64,000 nt of DNA from Ceriagrion tenellum (GCA_963169105.1 OY720643.1:81637696-81701695); one strand, 5' to 3'. Shown: positions 32,555-46,120, numbered from the stretch's first letter. Numbers and translations are program-made. The notes: generated from the letters alone by a model not told the origin.

Positions 32555-34615
32555 AGGAAGAACACAATCGATAATGAACGACCTTGCCTTTATGAATGGC
32601 AACCCATAACTCTGATCCAATCCAATAATCCTATAGCTACAGGTAATATAAGAAAAATAAGGTACGAATTTCCTGAATAAGGCATGCTCTTCCAATTATT
32701 ATGACACCGACAAGTACACATATTAATATGCATGTTTATGATCACAAACATACCCACGTATAATAGCGGAGCATAATGAGGTATCATAATTAATATTAGA
32801 TAGAACGCGATGAAATTCATAGAGGATTAATCTCGTTAAACTGATAGACATATTACCGTGAGAAGGAGCACCTTATTCGGGAGAATTTGATAATTGGCTG
32901 ATATCTACGCTCGTGCGTTAAGCCGCTGAATAACAGCCAGCGTTAACATTAGCCATACAAAGCCGCATTTTTAAAGGTTACTGTGAGAATATTTAGGTAT
33001 TTCATAAGTAGGAAACGATTAATGGCGTAAATTTGCAACTAAAAAGTAGGAGAGGGAGAAAATGACTGCAATGGAAAGGGAAATAATGGCCTAGAAACAA
33101 GTGGAGAAAACATACCTGAGTAAGCATTAGCATTTGATATGATGAAATGGAGTTCTTTATGTGCCTTGCAAATGCCTAGGAAGTTTGGTAAGGTAATTTA
33201 AAGGGACCATTACAATTGAAAAGTAGTCTTCAGGTTAAGGTTCATATTTACCTCTGTTATATGTTCCCTATCAATATGTAATATTCATACTTTCGTCAGG
33301 TAGGTTCGATATTTCAAGTATATTGATCGCCACAATAATTAAATTCTGAATTACCATATGATTTTAACAGGAAGTGGAGCTACAAGAAACGATGGTGGAG
33401 AGAACCATAGAAGTAGTATGATTTGAAAAGTCGAAAAATTAGTAATAGCAGAGGTCATTATTAGAACCCATAATGATTTAAACTGTGCAGTGAAAGGATC
33501 AACATCAAAGACTTCCTTTTTTTTCTTTAAATATTGTGTCGACTCATCGGTGAGTTAATCGGAGGCAGTAATGGAAATAAAACTGTTATCCATATCACTT
33601 AAATGTCACATGTTGATGGTTCCTGTGTAAAAATCGGGAATGCAGGTCACGAGCAAATATTTTCAAAGGATTTATTCCTACCAATCTTTAATTCCTTAAT
33701 TTAAAATATATTTACAATTGCAATAAGTAATTAAAATTGTAACGAAAAATGTATGATGAACACTTAAAATCAACTCATAGCATATATTAGTTATCATTCG
33801 ACATAATTCACTCACTGTAGTAAATATATCAGTTGCTAATGAGAATAATTGAAAAGTTAAAGATAATGAAAGTCTAAAACTATGAATTCCATGGTAAATG
33901 TACGAAATCAAGCTGCATATTTCTTACTGATTCGCGCAAAAAAATGAAGTATAAAAGCTGTGTACAAAATTAAGTAATTTTTTAGGGATAAAATAATCGA
34001 TGAAAAGTCTTTTATATGGACAAGAATACAAGAACAGGTCAGATTAAGGAGTTCTCAAAATTTACAAAATGTGAATGTTTCGATATTATGCAACATTACA
34101 TAAATAAATTTTGTATCTACCTTAGAGAGAGGTAAAAAAATGTTTGAAGTGTACACCACACATTTAAAATCGGGTAATTTTCAACAAAAGCTACAATTTC
34201 CTGCTAAAAAAGGGGTACCAAGAATGAACAATTCTAATTCGTACGACTCGGATTTTCCAACGATATAAATACCACCTACCTCTGCTCTAGCGTTGCCAGC
34301 GGCTAGAGTCGCAATTAAAGGCAAACGGTTACTGAAAATTAAATTACCAATGCCCATGTACGCCCTTAATATATATCGAGCCTTCGTCCACATCCTGTTT
34401 TCAGCAGGAATAAAAGCCTTAAGAGGAGCGGAAGATTAAACCAGGGACCTAACTGAAGCAAAACTTGAAACTTTTAGCAGCAGCAACCACCCCAACGACT
34501 ACACGACGATTCTGCGATGGTTCTATCTCTTTCGCACCCCTTGCTCCACATTTAGTCCATTTAGCACACGAGGCAGCTGACCGCCCAATTACAGGAACAG
34601 TAGATTGCGCGCTCT
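32555..34615. other. Unannotated AT-rich stretch
   Basis: No gene, RNA or repeat boundary recognised. Confidence 0.4.
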
Positions 34616-34623
34616 GGTGTTGG

Positions 34624-35200
34624 CCTACAAACGAAGCGCTGTTAGTTCCGTTTGGGCAAAAATACTCTCATGAAATTAGAGCCATCATCAAAGTATATTT
34701 ACTTTAGCTTCATTTTTACAACATTTTATGAAGGATAATTGGTCAATAGTAATGCACATTAAATGAAAATGAAAGAAAGTTCAGGGAATAATTGACCTTG
34801 TGATTGATTTCATTTAAATGAAAACGTGTTAACTCCAGCATAACAGCTACAAAATCCTCACTTGTCTTTATTCGGAGAAGGAGCTTTGCAGTATTTGTTG
34901 AAACGCCCACCAACGAAGCGCTGTTAGCTCCGTTCGGGCAAAATACTCTCATTTGATTATAGCCATTTTCTAAGTTCATTAACTTTAGCTTCATTTTCAC
35001 ATCATTTTAAGGAGGAAAATTAGCCAATCGTAATGTACATTAAATGAAAATGACAGAAATTTCAGGGAAAAATTGATCTCGTGGTTGAGAAAATTTTAAT
35101 AAAAATAAGTAAATTCCAAAATAAACGGCTACAGTATCTTCACTTTTCGTTAATCGGAGCATAAACTTTACAGTAATTGTTGAAAATGAAATTAAAGCAA
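34624..35200. repeat. Tandem duplication, 282-bp unit, two copies
   Basis: ACGAAGCGCTGTTAG.TCCGTT occurs at 34631 and 34913. It is followed in both by GGGCAAAA.TACTCTCAT, TTACTTTAGCTTCATTTT-like and ATTAAATGAAAATGA.AGAAA strings, then TTCAGGGAA.AATTGA. The first copy is about as long as the spacing, so the copies are head to tail. Open frames across it are chance. Confidence 0.8.
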
Positions 35201-35204
35201 TAAT

Positions 35205-37590
35205 ACATATTTTAGGTCAAAACACTTCCGTTATAAAATATTTTAGTGGAGGTCTCAGGCTCCTATAACAATCCCGGGTGGAGCTCAAGAATAATTTGGC
35301 CTTATATGCATCGGTAACAGTCAGAAAAAGCTGGTGAAAAGTAAATATTTCGTTACAAGCAGTTTACTTTGTTATATTTTTAGATATTGGTTATAGGTGA
35401 CCATTACCCAAACCGAGCCACCTTATTTAACAAATTGTGCAAATCAGGCATTACTAGCAAAAATATGACGTAATTATATCATTTTATTAAATATTAATTC
35501 AAAATACTCACTGGTATCAAATATTACTCAAAACTATAATTATGAAATGAATTTGTCTACCAATTAAGATAGAGACTATCTACATTAATTATACTATATA
35601 ATTCATTGTAGATATTTTAAAAATTTTTAAAATATAAAAAAAAATGTTAATCTATTTGTGACTACTTTATCGACCCTGACAATGGCAACACTCTCACTAT
35701 ATCTTTAGTGCTCAGTGGGTCAATTGACACTGTAGTGGATGATTTTTAGAAAGCTGCTCCGGAATTATAACTCTAAATAGAGAATGGTGAATACTAGTAG
35801 ATATTTTGGAAATGTCCCTTTAGACGCTACGGCAAAAATGCTAGAATGTTGCGATAAAATGCTTCCTTTAAGACCCATACCTGCAACGGAAAAATAATCC
35901 ACTGCACCAACACAATTACCAGGGGAAAAATCTCAATTTAAGGCGTTTTAACCTTTAAAAAGTAGATCAACTTCGGACGACTAACTATCGTGGCTATTTG
36001 TTCTTCAATATTGGCTCACCACATGCAAAAGCAGTTTTGTTTATTTCTGTATAGCCATTGCCACTTCCTTTTTCAACACCTATGTCATCCACAGAGTATT
36101 CTTAGAGAAGTCAGCGAATTGTTTTACATTATCGGTCACAAGTTAGTATTTTTTTTCCATCCACGAAAACGATAATCAGTAAGGTAGACTCCCGTGATAT
36201 GTTAACAGGCCAAAGAATAGATATGAGAGTATCTAAAAATTTCAAATTTAGTCTCCGAATCCGTTTCCATTCCGATCGATCAATCAGAGAAATAGTTTTG
36301 GAACCTATCCACTGGCCGAAGATATCCTTAGCCCATATTTCCCTATTTCGAGAACAAATAGAAAACGTCATTTCCACAATATTGCCGCGAGACATAGGCA
36401 CAAGTTAACTTCGTGTTGAAAAGGAGGTATTCAAAATAATTAGCATGAAATCGCCAAACTGAATAATAGTACAGATTTCTTTTGGCTTGCGTTTAGATAA
36501 ACTGACGTGCTTTTTTCTTTCCCTCTGAGAGAGAAAAAACGCTCTATATGTCTCGGCGGAGAGCATTTTTCCTTACCTTAGGGGGAAAATTGAAAACGTG
36601 AAGGGCGCCTTAACTTGACAGAATCTTTCACATGACATTTTCAAATTGTCCTTAACGTTTATTGAAAGGCTGAACGTGAATCGTTTTCTTAATCTCAGAT
36701 AAGGCGGTAATATTAGCAGCCGTTCTGAGAAAACTACATATCTGGTAAAGGAAAATTGCTCGCGATGGGCCGTGATAAAGGATTGCACGTTTTTTTCCCC
36801 TTAACGTAACACTGTATTCGTGATTTTGGGTTCGATTTTTTCGCCTGTTTCCCTCGCGCAGATAGAGGCCGCGGGAAAGGTGATGGGGTAAAAAGCTTTG
36901 GCAGGCATTTGGGGTTTGGGAGTTATAAAGGGGCTTGAGAAAGCCGTGATTGTCTTTACTTGCCTCTCAAAGCCATGTGTTCCTCGCTGCTTTTTCCTCA
37001 ATAAGTTTCTTGGCTCAGCCGAGTAACCTAAGAATTTTCCAAAATTGTATCGACTGAATCCTTTTTGTTTTCGTTTTTGAACTCTCGGGTTTCAACTTCC
37101 CTCACTGGTATTCATAAAATATCCATATAAATGCCTTTTTGAAGGAAATTTATTGAAAGCCATAACTCAGATGAATTAATATGATTCTCGAAATTTTGTC
37201 TCTTAGCATAAGTGTATAACACTTGGACTCCTGTATTTCCTCCAAAGCGTAAATTCCTGAGAAAGTCAGTTAAACTTCTCGTAAGGCTTATCCTATATTC
37301 AAATATTATGGTAGGATAAGGGAAAATAGCATAAAAAATTAGTGAACATAATATAAAGTACTATATGAAAACTAGTTTAGAAGAGTTCAGACTGTATTAT
37401 TTAGCATTTCAATGAAAATAAATGACTACCTATTTATTTTTACCCTCCTTAACGTGATATGATTACATTTTCTTGTATCTAAGTATTGTAAGCATGCATA
37501 AATTGGGAGGAAGTATATTATTTCCCTTATTTTTCACTGTATGACAAAATAAAAACTTTAATCAGTTCATCTAAAACAAACGATTAATAG
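35205..37590. other. Unannotated stretch
   Basis: No gene is recognised. Frames on both strands at 36129-36408 overlap and lack a known domain. 36800-37010 is slightly GC-richer. Confidence 0.4.
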
Positions 37591-37594
37591 AAAG

Positions 37595-38458
37595 AAGAAG
37601 CAATAATGAAGTTTTGGAAAAAGAATAGCTTTCCTCGGAATAATTATTGCATCAAAGAAAAGAAAATATCTAACGTAGAATCTATTAAATACTTAGGCGT
37701 CACCATCACTGAAGACATATCATGGGGGAAACACATCAGGGAAATAACTAGTGTAGCAAACCGTAGATTAGGATTCGTAAAAAGGGTTCTAGGCAAATGC
37801 GATGAGAGAGTACGAGAAAGAAGCTATTTTACACCTGTCAGGCCTCATTTAGAATATGCCGCTAGTGTATGGGATCCGTACGAGGAAGGTTTGATAAAAG
37901 AATTAGAGCGTGTGCAAAGGAGATCCGCTAGGTGTGTTAAAGGCCGTTATGATAATTGTATAAGTGTAACGAATTTAATAGAAGAACTAGGATGGGAGTT
38001 ACTATCAAAACGCAGGTTAAAATATAGGTTTAACCTTTTAAGTAAATTCGAAACCGATTTGTTCACAGATGACGTTAGAAATATATTGAGAACCTTTGTG
38101 TATTATGCTAGGTTCAATCAGATTAACAAGATTAGAGAGATAGATTGAAGTACCGATAGATTTAAAATGTCATTTTTCCCGCGTACCATAAGAGAGAACA
38201 ATAGGCAGCGTAGCAAAGAGATGGGTAGGTGAAATATAATTAGAGTAGTCTGTAGTGCATGATGCATGTAATAACAACCAATAATCCCTTTCTTCTTATG
38301 TAGATACTAACCATCTAGCTGAATGTGACCCTATTTTCTAGCATATCTCCCTTAAATATCCTACTTGCATGGCAATAGTGCATGTTTGGTGATCTTCACC
38401 CCCTGCCACACATCCTCGTGGTGGCTCGCAGGGTATTACGTAGATGTAGATGTAGATG
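37595..38458 (+). mobile_element. LINE family A, best-preserved copy (copy 5)
   Basis: A 5'-truncated CR1/Jockey-like LINE containing the end of ORF2, a 3' UTR and a terminal TAGATGTAGATGTAGATG tail (38441-38458). The 3' UTR includes the hallmark CCTGCCACACA..CTCGTGGTGGCTCGCAGGGTA just before the tail, shared with the copies at 50.8 and 63.7 kb. No target duplication was found. Confidence 0.88.
37606..38231 (+). pseudogene. LINE ORF2 C-terminal fragment
   Basis: A 180-codon frame (37606-38148) encodes the end of a non-LTR reverse transcriptase protein: KYLGVTITEDISWGKHI (about residues 28-44), NRRLGFVKRVLG, FTPVRPHLEYAASVWDPY (about 72-89), VQRRSARCVKGRYD, LGWELLSKRRLKYRFNLL, NKIREID. The stop at 38146 is TGA where the 63.2-kb copy has TGC. 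Reading on gives DRFKMSFFPRTIREN, so the original protein was longer by about 27 residues. The catalytic FADD region lies upstream and is absent. Confidence 0.88.
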
Positions 38459-38459
38459 A

Positions 38460-41400
38460 AGAAATAAACGAATGTATTACTACTGTAATTATAATATCAG
38501 AAAATTCGGGAAACTATTGAGTATAACCAAATAGAATGAGAGCGACTACACAGCGTTATGATCTATAAAGCAAGATTTGGTCAAAATGACTGCCTCTGAG
38601 GATCTTATATTAACATGGCCCGCATTCGATATGATTTCTATGGAATGGAAGTTTGCAATCCACCATCAAAAAATATGAGAAAATTGTGCTTCCATCCGTT
38701 ACCTCTCATTGTAGGCTCCAAAATAGTTATAAAAGACATATGATCCTCTCATCAAAATAATGTGCATACGGATCATGGGAACAAGGATTAATTAAGCTAA
38801 CTGGATCAAACCTTAAGCTGATATTTCTACTCATTTTATAATGGAGTAGATAAAAAGTTTTCCTAACATAATTGGGAAATTCTTTGGGGAAGTTCTAATT
38901 ATGTAAATGAGCATTAAATTACAAATACGGCACTCGGAAGGATTTCAAGAGATGAGTTTTTTTAACCGTCTGAGCATAACATTGTGGCGATGTAATGAAA
39001 AAGGAGATTAAGAAATATATTCAACTTACTTATAAGTGCGCAAACCAATCAATTGAGTAAATTTTTCGCCATCACTTCCACGAAGACTGGAACTCTTGGA
39101 AGAAATCAATAGTTCAAAAGTATATGTGGGTTACATGAAAAGTATAAGATAATTGCTACCATTAAAGTTCATAAGTTTTCACGATATTGAAAATTATTGG
39201 AATACCATTATTTTACATACTGAATGATATGGTTACCCTTATCCCACGTGAATAATTTCCTTAACAACATACGCCAGAGTTACCTAATACTTGTGGATTA
39301 GTAGTATCTTTTAGCATCTAATGTGAAAAAATAATAAATGTTCACTCCTTAAAGTCAAGTACATTATAGTGCACAATTTTTGACAAATTTCCAGTATTAG
39401 CGGATGAAAAAATAATCCGGTATGTAGTCATGAGTACAGGTGTACCAAGATATATACTTACACCAAAGAGGTTAAAATTCGCCATAAAAAATCCCCCGAT
39501 TCAACCAGGATCCTTGGACTTTTTCATCGCAAATTTTTCTATCTTTTCCTCATATTTAATACACTCTGACGCATGATTTTGTCAATCATTCTTGCTATTT
39601 GCAAGAGGAAGAACACGAACAGTGAACGTAATGGGGAGAAATTTTCGCCAGCATAATAAGGATTCCATTTGTAAATGTTTCATGACAATCGCAAGTGAGT
39701 TCTCATGAAACAGTCTCGTAGTTTTTCCCACTTCCGCAAGTACAGAGAGATGAATTACTGCTTCCTTGGCTTCGGTTTACATTTCATACGATTGTTAAGT
39801 GCGGACTTCATCTCCACCTTGGATTCCAAGCCATTATTTCAGAACCGATTGAAGTAAGATACATGTTCTTCCATCTGATTAAACGTTTAATTAAGTTTCT
39901 CGGAAGAATAATTTTCTGCTGGTAAAATTCTAAGAGAGATTTGTCATTTTTTTTAAATACCCCGGGGGGAGTAACGTGAGAATGGCATCGTGTCAGAGAT
40001 ACATAATGACATGGTTTGTCCGCCTGCCGCGGCCCACGTGCCATGAAGGCTTCTCGTTGCAAATTCTAGAGAATATTAGCATCCCCGTGCCATTACTCAA
40101 TTTCATAATGCTCGTGCCTGGGCAATTGCTTGTCACGCTACCACGATAAGTAACGAAAATCCGGCCATTAGTTTGCAATGACAATGAGCATTATTAACCA
40201 GCATGTGATCCGACCCTTTTCATGCGAGCAATGTAACTTGAGCTTCTCAGTGAATTTGTCACCTCGAATTTCAGGGGAATAGTTCGTGGGCGGAGAGGGG
40301 AAGGAAAGAAATGAAAAATGGCGATTCGGCCGGCGATTAAATTACTCTACATTATTTTCCCCGCAATCTTCTCGCAGAAATTTGCCCCCGTTCTTGCGGA
40401 AAACGGTGAATTACTTCCTGTCCATGTTTATACCGGCGGAAAATTAGTATTAACTACCAGTAGGTAAAGAGATAGCACTCGTTTAAAAAATACAATGTAA
40501 GATGAATTAGACAACCGAGCCACATGAAGAAAACTTTTTATCGACAATTAATGTAAAAAAACAATGCTATCGTGCTGTATTATTTTAAAATAGTCGTCAT
40601 ATTAGAAGATTGCAGTTCTTGTTTTTCTTATTTATTCTACTGGGTGAAGTTTTAAAAATATTGGTTTAATTGCAGAAATTTGGATTATCCGGGCTCCAGG
40701 GGGTTTGTACACTACACTTATACCGTACAGATATGTGTAGAACATGCCATGGAAAAGAAGGATAATATTTTATTAAAGCTAATTAGGGAGTAAATTTCAT
40801 CCATAATTGCAATAAATACCGAACCCATACATATCAACCCGGCTAGATAGAGAACTCCTTTTATTTCAAGAGGCAATGGAGAACTTAACGTCTGATAAAA
40901 TAACATAATTTTAATTGACTACTTACGTAAATAATTCTTATTCCTAATACTTAAAATAATACCCTCTCTCTAAGAAGAACCTTAAATAAAAGGACCAAAA
41001 GTATGATGAAGTAAACGTAGACACAATATCGACTAATGAAAAACTAAAATGCGAAAACAGTTATAACTCACTGAAAATAATGCTGATAATAAATCCGAAG
41101 AAATATGAACTATAGCTCTGGACGAATTGACAATAAATCATCTTACTCTGATGTCAGAAACCTTATTACTGAATATTTTCCGTGAATGGGAGGCATACTG
41201 AAGGAGTACAACCGATAATAAAAGTACCGGCAGAATGATATGTCATAGCAACTCCGGTAAACTGAGACGGCCTCAAACCAGAATTATCATTTGGCAACAA
41301 GAACATAAAACTGAGATATTGCACTGAGTCCACACATGACGTTTCAAAACTCATGATCTATTCAGAGAATCGAGGAACTACCGTGAACCTGGATAAAATC

Positions 41401-42530
41401 CTTGGGATCCTATTTCCTAAATTGCCAGAACCATGAAGACTAGACGTGGTAAAGCATCATATCTCATATGTAATGCTATAAAATTGAGGAAATTCAGTGA
41501 CTGAATGTCCTTGACCGGGTACGTAATCAGATTTAATTTACAAAGAGGGTCTTTGAAAAATTAAGAGAACAATTGTAATTTAGCAATAATTCTAGTCTGT
41601 ACCAAATAACGGTAAGTAAACGAAAGCTACCTGATTAAGAATGCATATAAAATTTAATAAGTCACAAAAATTGCAGGTTTTTTTTCAAAATATTTAGTTC
41701 AAAAAATGGATGTTATCTCACTTGACAGTGTCTTACCTAGGTCCACCTGTTAATTATTTTACGAAGTTTCTATGAAGTGTATTGTGACGCGACGTACCAA
41801 TCAAATTCATCGCGGTGTCTACATATGTCCATCCAAATGGTTCTACAGCTAGTCTAACCTTAAAAATGTTCCCGCCAACATTTCACCGCTAATGTGTTTA
41901 CGATATGAGCTTTAGGTAGCAAGTATGAATGATTTTTTCAAAAGTACCAATTATTCAAGATTTTTCTGAATTCTCTTGTTAAATACATATAAGTATACTG
42001 AAAGCTGGGGATATTGATAAATACTTTTTTCGCCTCACAGCGTAGCAACACCTTGAAACAGCCATTCTACGTGGCAGCAGTATGATCTTATTGACTATCA
42101 AAAGAAGTAGCAAGCTGTCGGTAAAAACTATGAAAGTACTACTCTCATACCAAAAACGATGCCTCCCTGTTGAAACGATGATTCCTCTTACTATTAATAT
42201 TAGTAAAATCATGCTAAACAACAATATGGATGTCGAAAATCACCAAATGTTTTAATTTCTTTCCACATTTCATACTTTTTACCACCCACAAAATCTTAAG
42301 CTTAAAAATCTCTAACACAAATACATTTGAATACGAACTAATCTCATGAAACATAACGCTGATTTTATATTTAATACGATATTTAACTGATAAATTCATG
42401 AACACAATCATATAAAAGATACCAAGCATGTGCAAAATGAAAAATTATTGTCAAGTAAGTTCCGTTGCATGTAATTACGGTGAATAAAAATTACGAAAAT
42501 ATCACTCCTCTCATCAATAATAGAAGTAGT
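38460..42530. other. Unannotated, mostly AT-rich stretch
   Basis: No gene or mobile element is recognised. 39950-40450 is less AT-rich and carries open frames on the minus strand (39808-40062, 39993-40184), but they show no domain. Conserved non-coding DNA is possible and cannot be judged from one sequence. Confidence 0.4.
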
Positions 42531-42531
42531 T

Positions 42532-42702
42532 CACATAGAAAGTAAGTACTTGTCTCCATCTTAACTTTGTAGAAGTGAGAAATATCCATGACAAAAAACA
42601 ACTTTGTTTCAATCCACACAATTTATTATAAATACGACCCGGGTTTTAGCAACATCGTGTCATCATCAGCTGAAGTTGTTTTTTATCATGCACATAGAAA
42701 GT
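42532..42702 (-). mobile_element. Foldback element FB7 with 12-bp target duplication
   Basis: Perfect direct repeats CACATAGAAAGT at 42532-42543 and 42691-42702 bound a 147-bp element. Terminal inverted arms pair CATGACAAAAAACAACTT (42589-42606) with its complement at 42673-42690; the right arm abuts the right repeat. A 45-bp one-sided extension (42544-42588) lies on the left. The centre carries a minus-strand hammerhead-like core (listed separately) with an ACCCGGGT palindrome. The plan is the same as FB6. Confidence 0.8.
42635..42669 (-). ncRNA. Hammerhead-like core in FB7
   Basis: On the minus strand: CTGATGA (complement of 42663-42669), a T, then GACACGATGTTGC able to form a weak hairpin, TAAA where a hammerhead has GAAA, then ACCCGGGT (a possible minimal stem III) and C as the candidate cleavage base. 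The long flanking arms would form stem I. CTGATGA is a perfect match to the conserved core; the G-to-T change in GAAA and the weak stem II suggest decay. Confidence 0.4.
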
Positions 42703-42704
42703 GC

Positions 42705-44065
42705 CAACTACCCCTTTCTATGCCATTCGCGGTAAAATTCCGACCGGATGGGACTCGAAGCAGAAGAATAAGATAAGTACGTGAGGACTTTTACCCTGTC
42801 GCCACCGCAATTGCCAAATGTATTCGATTGCTAGGCTCACATCAGCTCTGCACCAGGTCTGTTTGAAGTGCGCTGGTTCTAAAACGCATTGTAAGCAAGT
42901 GTACTATTTTGTCGCGAAGTGAGGCGGCAGACTAGAGTAAATGGCAATTTTCCACAATCTAAGAAGCTAAAGTAACTGAAGAATTCGGAATTTTTTCTGC
43001 AGCTACGAAGATTGGATTCTTGGAAGGAAGATGTCCCAAAAAGCATGTCTCTGTCGAGGAAGGCTTATCAAAAACCAAAATTTCAATACCCTTTCCTTGA
43101 TTGGACGGGAAGGGGATCCCGTCAAAGAAGGGAAAATCAAAGAAACACAAGCATGGCGGGATTTGAGGGAGGAAGAAGATGAAAGATGCGCTGTTCTTCC
43201 GCAGAGGAAATCCCAGAGTCCTTTTGTTTCCCACGCACCAACACGCTTTCTTCTTTCGGGCGAATAAATTCCTTGCAACGTTTCTCTGCCCCCATGCCCC
43301 GCCTCAACCCTGCCTATGAAGATATATAAGCAACATATATTGATATTCATACAATCAGGATATTCGCTTTTCTTTTACTGAAAATATGTTTCATTTCACT
43401 CAGAAAATTTTGCAATTTGGCCTTAGAAAACATAAATAAATTTATGTTTGCCAGATAAAATCCATTGTTGCGGGTCACTTTCTGGAAAAAATATAAATAT
43501 GCAGAGGTTGGCGTTATATAAGATTCTTATTTATATTCATTATCAAGTAATTTTTCAAATTTCATGTGTGCATTCTCAAAAAATATGTATCTTCTCCTGG
43601 TGGGTTGACTATAACTGAAAAAATACCCTTGCTAAATTCCGTACCAAGCAACATTCGTAGCGTTACACACATTTGATAAACAACCATACTCATAGATAGA
43701 AAAAAGCTTTTTTTTCAACCACACTCATAGATAGAAAAAAGATCTTTTTCTAGAGCATCATGCATGTACCAAAATAAAATTTCTACGAAAAATTACTTAT
43801 TTATCACCATTGAATTTTCATTAGTGAAATGAAAGTTCAAATGACCGGTTGTTAAATAATGGACAATGCAAAATCTTACTTCTAATGATATTATTGATGC
43901 ATGTTTCTGGAATTGATAAGATGTCTTCTTTGTTCCCTGCTTCTCCACCCTCTACTTTGACTATTATATCGCTTTGCATTAGTAAAAAAATTGACTTATA
44001 GAAGTTTGACAATTCACCAACTTAAATTGTAAATATATATACACAAGTAAATCGCAAAACTTACT
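42705..44065. other. Unannotated stretch
   Basis: No gene is recognised; frames on both strands at 42959-43350 have no domain. A 23-bp string ending ACTCATAGATAGAAAAAAG is repeated at about 43681 and 43717. Confidence 0.4.
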
Positions 44066-44069
44066 GAGT

Positions 44070-46120
44070 TGAAGCAGTATATCGTATTGTCCATATTGAT
44101 CATCACGCCACCCAAATTCCGAGCGATTTACGATCTCTCTATCTCCAACAAGATATTTTTCGGAAGATCTTCTTAACTCGATATTTATGCATCGATATTT
44201 TCGATTCCAAATATGATCATTGTCGGTCCAACTCCCAACCGTAGTACGACTCCAACTTTTTCTCCAAATGACGGCTCAATTGCCTCTAGCAGTCAACCAA
44301 CCGATCAAGATATGTTGCTTTATATGTAAAATGAGATATTCATGACCAATTTAATATGTATAAACAATTCCTCTTAAAAGATAGGGTACATGTATTGTTA
44401 AATATATCGATTCATTGAAGCTCACAGCATGATATATCGAAATAATGACATTTCGCTATTTAACTTATTTCTGAGTCGATAAAGGTTCGTTATTACATCG
44501 GATTTACGAATCGATTATCGCGCCATCCAACCACCATTCGAAACATCCATCCCCGCCTCCTTTAGTTGACAAACCACAATTCGACTAACCCGCCGATCAA
44601 GATATGTTGTATTATCTTTATAATGAGATAATATTGACACCTTATATATGTATAAACGAATATTCTGTAGGAATGGTTACAATTATCTCAAAAGAATCGA
44701 TTCATCACAGTTTCAAGCTCAATATGTCGAAAGAATGACATTCTGCTATTTAACTTATTGCTAAGTGGATTAAAATTCATTATTATATCGCATTTACGAT
44801 TTAATTAACGCCGCAGTCGCCCAATATCCGAACGCTACACGATACATACTTTCCCACCTTTCCCGAACCACAGTTCAAACGCCTCAAGCAACCAACCTAC
44901 CGATGAAGATGTGTTGCTTTATCAATAAAATGTGATAATTTTGACCACTTTTATATGTATAAACAAATCTTTTGGAGGATTGGTTACATTTATTTCTAAA
45001 TAAATCGAATCATCGAAGTTTGAAGCTCGATATATCGAAATAATGATATTTGCGATTTTAACTTATCTCTCAATAGATTATGGGACATTCTTAAATCCCC
45101 GGTTTACGATTCTACACCTAAATACTACCCTGTGAGCCGACGCATGGTCGTGTAGCATAGGGAATTACGTCACCAGCCGTGTAAAGATGTTAGGGTTTGG
45201 GAGGTGAAATGGTGACATGTATTATTGGAGTGTATTTAGTGGAGATCAGTTATTATTGTAGTCGCTTATTGTGCATGGAAAGAACGAGTTTTGTACCTAT
45301 CTGTTCGGCAGTGTGTCTCTCATATTTCTTCGCTTCTGTCAGACCTAGTGATGCAGTGAGGTGTCATAATAATATTCTCTGTATCGCTCTGAAACACAAC
45401 AGTTCTGAATTTATCAAGCAACCTAAGCCTAGCGTGTAGCCTCCGAGTTTCTAGGGATTCCCATCGTAAGCCATCTAAAAGGAGGCATTGAGGCACTAAA
45501 TGTTCGCTCGTAGCATTTTTTAATGAAGCATGTTGCTTTTCTTCGTGATATTTCATTTTTTTTTGTTCGCGGCATTTTCGAGGTGTGGACTAGCCACAGC
45601 AAAGTAGCTCTTTCTTTGTCTTTTTCATCATTGGGCCTTCTAATTATACGTTTAATAAAACCTAGATTCTTTAATGCTGGGACGCAAATGCTTTGTATGT
45701 GTGTTCCCCACGATATGTCAGAAGTTAAGGTAATTCCAAGATATTTTTCCGTATCTGAAGGTATAATATTTATCTATCTAATACCTCTAAACAAATTGAT
45801 TCATCGAAGTTCAAAGCTCGAATGATCGAAAGAATAATATTTCGATTTTAACTTATCGCTGAATGGATTATGGTACATTATTACATCAGGTTTACGAGTT
45901 CCATTGCCTCACTTTGCTTTATCTCTAAAATGAGATAGTTTTGAACATTTTTATATGTAAAAACAAATCTTCTAAAAGGGCTGGTTACATACATCTCTAT
46001 GCAAATCGTTTCATCGAATTTCAAAATTCGACATATCGAAAGAATGGCATTTCGATGTTATTTTATTGCCGAATAGATTATGCTACATTCTTGCATCAGG
46101 TTTACGAGTCGATCATCCGA
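44070..46120. repeat. AT-rich tandem array, about 300-bp unit, split by a LINE
   Basis: The marker TATGTATAAAC recurs at 44355, 44647 and 44954, and as TATGTAAAAAC at 45954 after a LINE insertion (45.11-45.78 kb). Each unit keeps the order GAT.AAGATRTGTTG, AATGWGATA, TATGTATAAAC, GGTTACAT, ATCGA.TCATCGAAG, ATATCGAAA.AATGA.ATTT, AACTTAT, TTTACGA. Spacings are 292 and 307 bp. The LINE occupies most of the 1000-bp gap to the fourth marker. Satellite-like, non-coding. Confidence 0.8.
45111..45780 (-). mobile_element. LINE family A copy inserted in the array (copy 6)
   Basis: On the minus strand: KYLG-type string and ITLTSDISWGTHIQ near 45770-45690, then LKNLGFIKRIIRRP, an interrupted PHLE.AAN block, LDGLRWESLETRRLHARLRLLDKF (about 45510-45410), and the 3' UTR to a TCTACAYCT-type tail at 45111-45130. 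A 78-codon piece of the original frame survives at 45320-45556. It is closest to the 50.1-kb copy. It lies inside an array unit and therefore entered after the array formed. Confidence 0.85.

Noticed and set aside
37606..38148. Host gene encoding a 180-residue protein
   Set aside because: The motifs VRPHLEYAASVWDP and VQRR.ARC belong to a LINE ORF2, with the LINE 3' UTR and tail following.
44070..46120. CRISPR-like array
   Set aside because: Units are about 300 bp and diverged throughout; there is no short repeat/spacer pattern and the genome is eukaryotic.
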